From contig NC_062219.1 of the NCBI RefSeq assembly GCF_902686445.1, positions 48,449,056 through 48,513,055 of the forward strand: 64,000 nt of DNA. Direction: 5' to 3'. This stretch comes from Sciurus carolinensis (lineage: Eukaryota > Chordata > Mammalia > Rodentia > Sciuridae). Of this stretch, positions 61,205 to 64,000 are shown one piece after another. The notes beneath the pieces were generated by a model that did not search any database, was not told the DNA's origin, and saw only the letters and a program-made list of their open reading frames with translations. Position 1 is the stretch's first letter. Each line of letters opens with the position of its first letter. The position numbers and the translations under genes are program-made.

Positions 61205-61275
61205 ACTATAATACAAACTTCATGAAGACCCAAACTTTGTTTTGTTCAGCATCTTATCCATGCCACCAGGAATAC
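61205..61275 (+). mobile_element. L2 3'-end fragment
   Basis: CAAACTTCATGAAGACCCAA, then TTTGTTTTGTTCAGCATC and TCCATGCCACCAGGAATACA. This weakly follows the L2 3' end ('gctccatgagggcaggga', 'ttttgttcactgctgtatcc'). Confidence 0.45.
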
Positions 61276-64000
61276 AAGTACTAATGCATGCTGCTAACTT
61301 TTTAAAAGTCATTTTTTAGTTTTTTAAATTTTTTTTATTCTTAACACCATTTGATTCTTTAAAATTTTCTTTTGCAAAATGTATGTGTTTTGAACTTCAT
61401 TAATAATTAGGGCACTTTAATAGATGAAGATTCCACTTGTTTTTCCTGCTTATAGGATGTAGGCAATAGGGAAATAAAAGCTGTTTTTAAAGTCAATAAC
61501 TGTCAGCATTAGTAAAACAAGTAATGCTTGAAAGTCATATTCAAGGGTGAAAGCCGAGTAGAGTAATACCCAGTAGCCCATAGAACATAGATATGCCTGC
61601 CTGGGCAATGGCACCTAATGGTAGGATTCAGTTGGACTGTGGTCACCCATTAACCTCTGCAGAATGAGTGCCCTGTGGCAAGCCAGAGGTGGGCCTCACC
61701 CATGATCTCCATTACTTTCAGTGGTCAGACCCTGTAACTCAATGGGAATGATTGCATCCCCAGGTGCTATTGCTGAGTTTTGAAGGAAGATACATTGGAA
61801 AATATTCACAGAATCTTGAAAAGAGTTAATTAAATTAAAATAGATTATATAAAAATGAGGTGATGGTGAAACTGCTTTTAGCTGTCTGTGACTACCATTC
61901 CCATGATATTTGGTCACTAAAAATCATTGCAATAATTCTTTATTTTTCTTTTTGGTTGAAATGATTAGTCCAAGATCCCACCCTATTTAAAAAGAAATTG
62001 AACTTAGTCAACAGGTGTACCTTATTATATTATCTCATTTATTTTAAACTTTATCAGAACATCAGTGGAAATACTCTATCCCTTATATTTAATAATGTAA
62101 ATCTTCTGTAACATTTTTCTTTTTAGTATGTAACTGTAGTGTACTCTATTGTTAAAGAAATGTCTTTATATGATGATTGTGAATGTAACCATGTGTTGTA
62201 CTTGTACTAAAATTGTCTTTTTGGTCATGATCATTTCAGTTGTTTTGAAGCCAAGTGAAATGACAAGCCCAAAGTTAAATCAGATCACTCAGAGTATGTT
62301 CAGTTGTAAAAATGGGCTGTAAAGAGACTTTCAAAAATTAGGTGAGCACATTCCCTAACGCTGGAGTAAATAATGATTAGCAAGAAAAACTGACATTCTA
62401 ACCATGAAAAGTTAAATTATACTTTGATCACTAAAAAAAAAAAGAAGTCAGGTTTCAAAATTGTGTTTAAATACACAATGTTTATTACTAAATATATCAA
62501 CTTTTTTTCTTTCTTCTGTTCTAAGCTACATATTTATACATTCTTTAAACATAGTCGTCATTTCTTCATTTTAACTGAATTTTTACTTTTAAAATTTATG
62601 CATGCAGATGGTTTGGTGTCAAATAATTGGACAATCTTTTAAAGAAATACAGAAATTCACTGCTCATATCTCTCCTTCCTTATAATTCTTAGACACCCTA
62701 GCCTCCTACTTTTTGTAGTCATTTTAGTTAATTTTTTTTTCTGGCTAATTCTTTCCAAGTAACAAGTTTATAATATGCTTAGAAAATTTTCAATTTCAGA
62801 GTTACTAAGCTTTCATTATGCAAAATGAAGACTATGACTTAATGATCTGAAGATGATTACTTACTTGTCTGGCTTTCAATAAAACCCTCGTACCTTCAGC
62901 AGACTTTGTTCAGATCCTGAGTTCCTCAGGTCCCACCCTTGCAGCAATGAACCCACCTGCCCCTGTGGTGGAAAGGAGGCAACTAGGAGCATCCAGCTGC
63001 TCTTTGGACAGATGTCCAGTCACTCCTATTTCTCCCTCCTCTTGCACCTAACTTCAGTGGGACAGTTCCTGACTTTTAGGTGTTTTCTAGTGGAAGTCAG
63101 CTTAACTCTCTGCCTTCAGCCCTTCCAGATGTTCTTTATGTTGTTTAATCAGTAATCATTTGTATACATGATTCTCAGCTTCCAAAATTTTGTCAGTCTT
63201 ACCACGTATTCTTTGTTTCTTTGGAATTATGCAGTGTCTTACCCTTTCCTTCTGAGTTGGTAGATTTTAGAAGAAACAGAAGAATCAAAGTCATTTTACC
63301 ACATTTGTGTCATTTTTTCTTGTCTCTTATAAACTTCCTAGATATACTTAATTCAAATGTGGCATTATTTAATATATACATATATATAGCTCAATTTTTG
63401 TGTTCTCTTATGCTTTTGTTAGTCAGTTATCTCCATTTCAATAATTCATGTCTCTTTCTACCACTAGCTCATTTCTCATTCATTAATAACTATTCTTAAA
63501 CCTGTTTGATAATAGCATTGAATTCTACTAACAGCACAAAGAAATGTGCATTGTTGCTCTGAGTTCATTGGTGGTTTTCATGGGGCTACATAAATATCAA
63601 CTCATTAGCTCATCCTTTGAACATGCAGGTTAGTGGCAACTGTATGATTACATTTAGAGATAGAAGGTCTGAGCTACTGTGGGACTATGGAATTCCTTAG
63701 GTCACTCCACAGCATTGTGTGATAATACAGATCAAGTACTCTCAACCTTTATTGTTTTACAATAACCACTAACTTAGATCTTTATGGTAAAATTCACAAT
63801 GGAATACTGCTCAACTGAACCGATCTTTGCTATGTCCCAAAAACATTTAAGGAAAAAAAAATCAGTTTTTTAAAAAAATTATACATTGCAAATATATCTT
63901 ATAGATAGCACCAAAAATTTCACTTGGAGAAAAGCCTACCCATCTGGTATGTTTTTGCCTCATCAATATTTGTCAAAGATTCAAAATAATGTAGTGCTCT

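Larger units (their letters stand above)
57833..64000. other. AT-rich stretch with only weak, old repeats
   Basis: No gene. Possible ancient repeats lie at 59440-59750 and 61205-61275. Around 58130-58160 there is a local cluster of gacattgac/ttgtcatt units in direct and inverted order. A slightly GC-richer segment at 61560-61760 and another at 62890-63120 match nothing I can name. Short open frames here have no domain support. Confidence 0.5.

Noticed and set aside
1..64000. CRISPR arrays, bacterial operons, tRNA or rRNA genes
   Set aside because: None seen. All regular repeats are microsatellites or retrotransposon features, and the window is clearly mammalian.

Overview
This window is mammalian nuclear DNA from a rodent, most likely a squirrel-family species (ground squirrel, marmot or relative). 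The evidence is the repeat content: rodent-type LINE-1 (L1) copies of several ages, two B1-ID dimeric SINEs (25353-25555 and 38660-38866) of the kind found in sciurids, a MaLR-type LTR family present at least five times, and older eutherian repeats (MIR, MER2, L2-like). The species call is an inference from remembered repeat types. I see no host protein-coding exon, tRNA, rRNA or CRISPR. The window reads as an AT-rich intergenic or deep-intronic stretch whose only substantial reading frames belong to retrotransposons.

Layout. 1-4345: 3' part of a decayed L1 on the plus strand, split at 1964-2421 by a class II (ERVK/IAP-like) solo LTR. 5.0-5.6 kb: a possible second LTR. 5.6-12.3 kb: unannotated AT-rich DNA. 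12.3-15.1 kb: three MaLR-type solo LTRs. 16.4-25.5 kb: an old repeat, a MER2-like DNA transposon, another MaLR LTR, microsatellites and a B1-ID SINE. 25.9-26.5 kb: two MIRs. 27.1-28.3 kb: a repeat-free block rich in homeodomain/POU-like sites. 29.4-31.6 kb: an L1 copy with an inverted 5' half (twin priming). 32.3-33.9 kb: L1 fragments. 35.6 kb: an L1 3' end. 38.7 kb: a SINE. 39.6-41.35 kb: two MaLR LTRs with expanded (GA)n tracts. 44.2-45.84 kb: another MaLR LTR, split by a young twin-primed L1. 46.9-50.8 kb: an ancient L1 relic. 51.58-57.83 kb: a full-length L1 on the minus strand. 57.8-64 kb: AT-rich DNA with weak old repeats.

The centrepiece is the L1 at 51596-57817. It has a perfect 15-bp target-site duplication at a TTTT/AA endonuclease site, an A-rich tail, an uninterrupted ORF2 (1282 aa) and ORF1 (348 aa), and a GC-rich 5' UTR of about 1.1 kb. 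That UTR holds a duplicated module, each copy ending in a YY1-type AAGATGGCGGC site. Endonuclease, reverse transcriptase and C-terminal Cys/His motifs are all present. ORF1 protein would coat the RNA, while ORF2 protein would nick DNA and reverse transcribe; the other L1 copies and SINEs here are products of such machinery. Unusual points are a telomere-like insert and a G-rich tract in its 3' UTR, a 3' end shorter than in the other copies, and long antisense reading frames across the 5' UTR.
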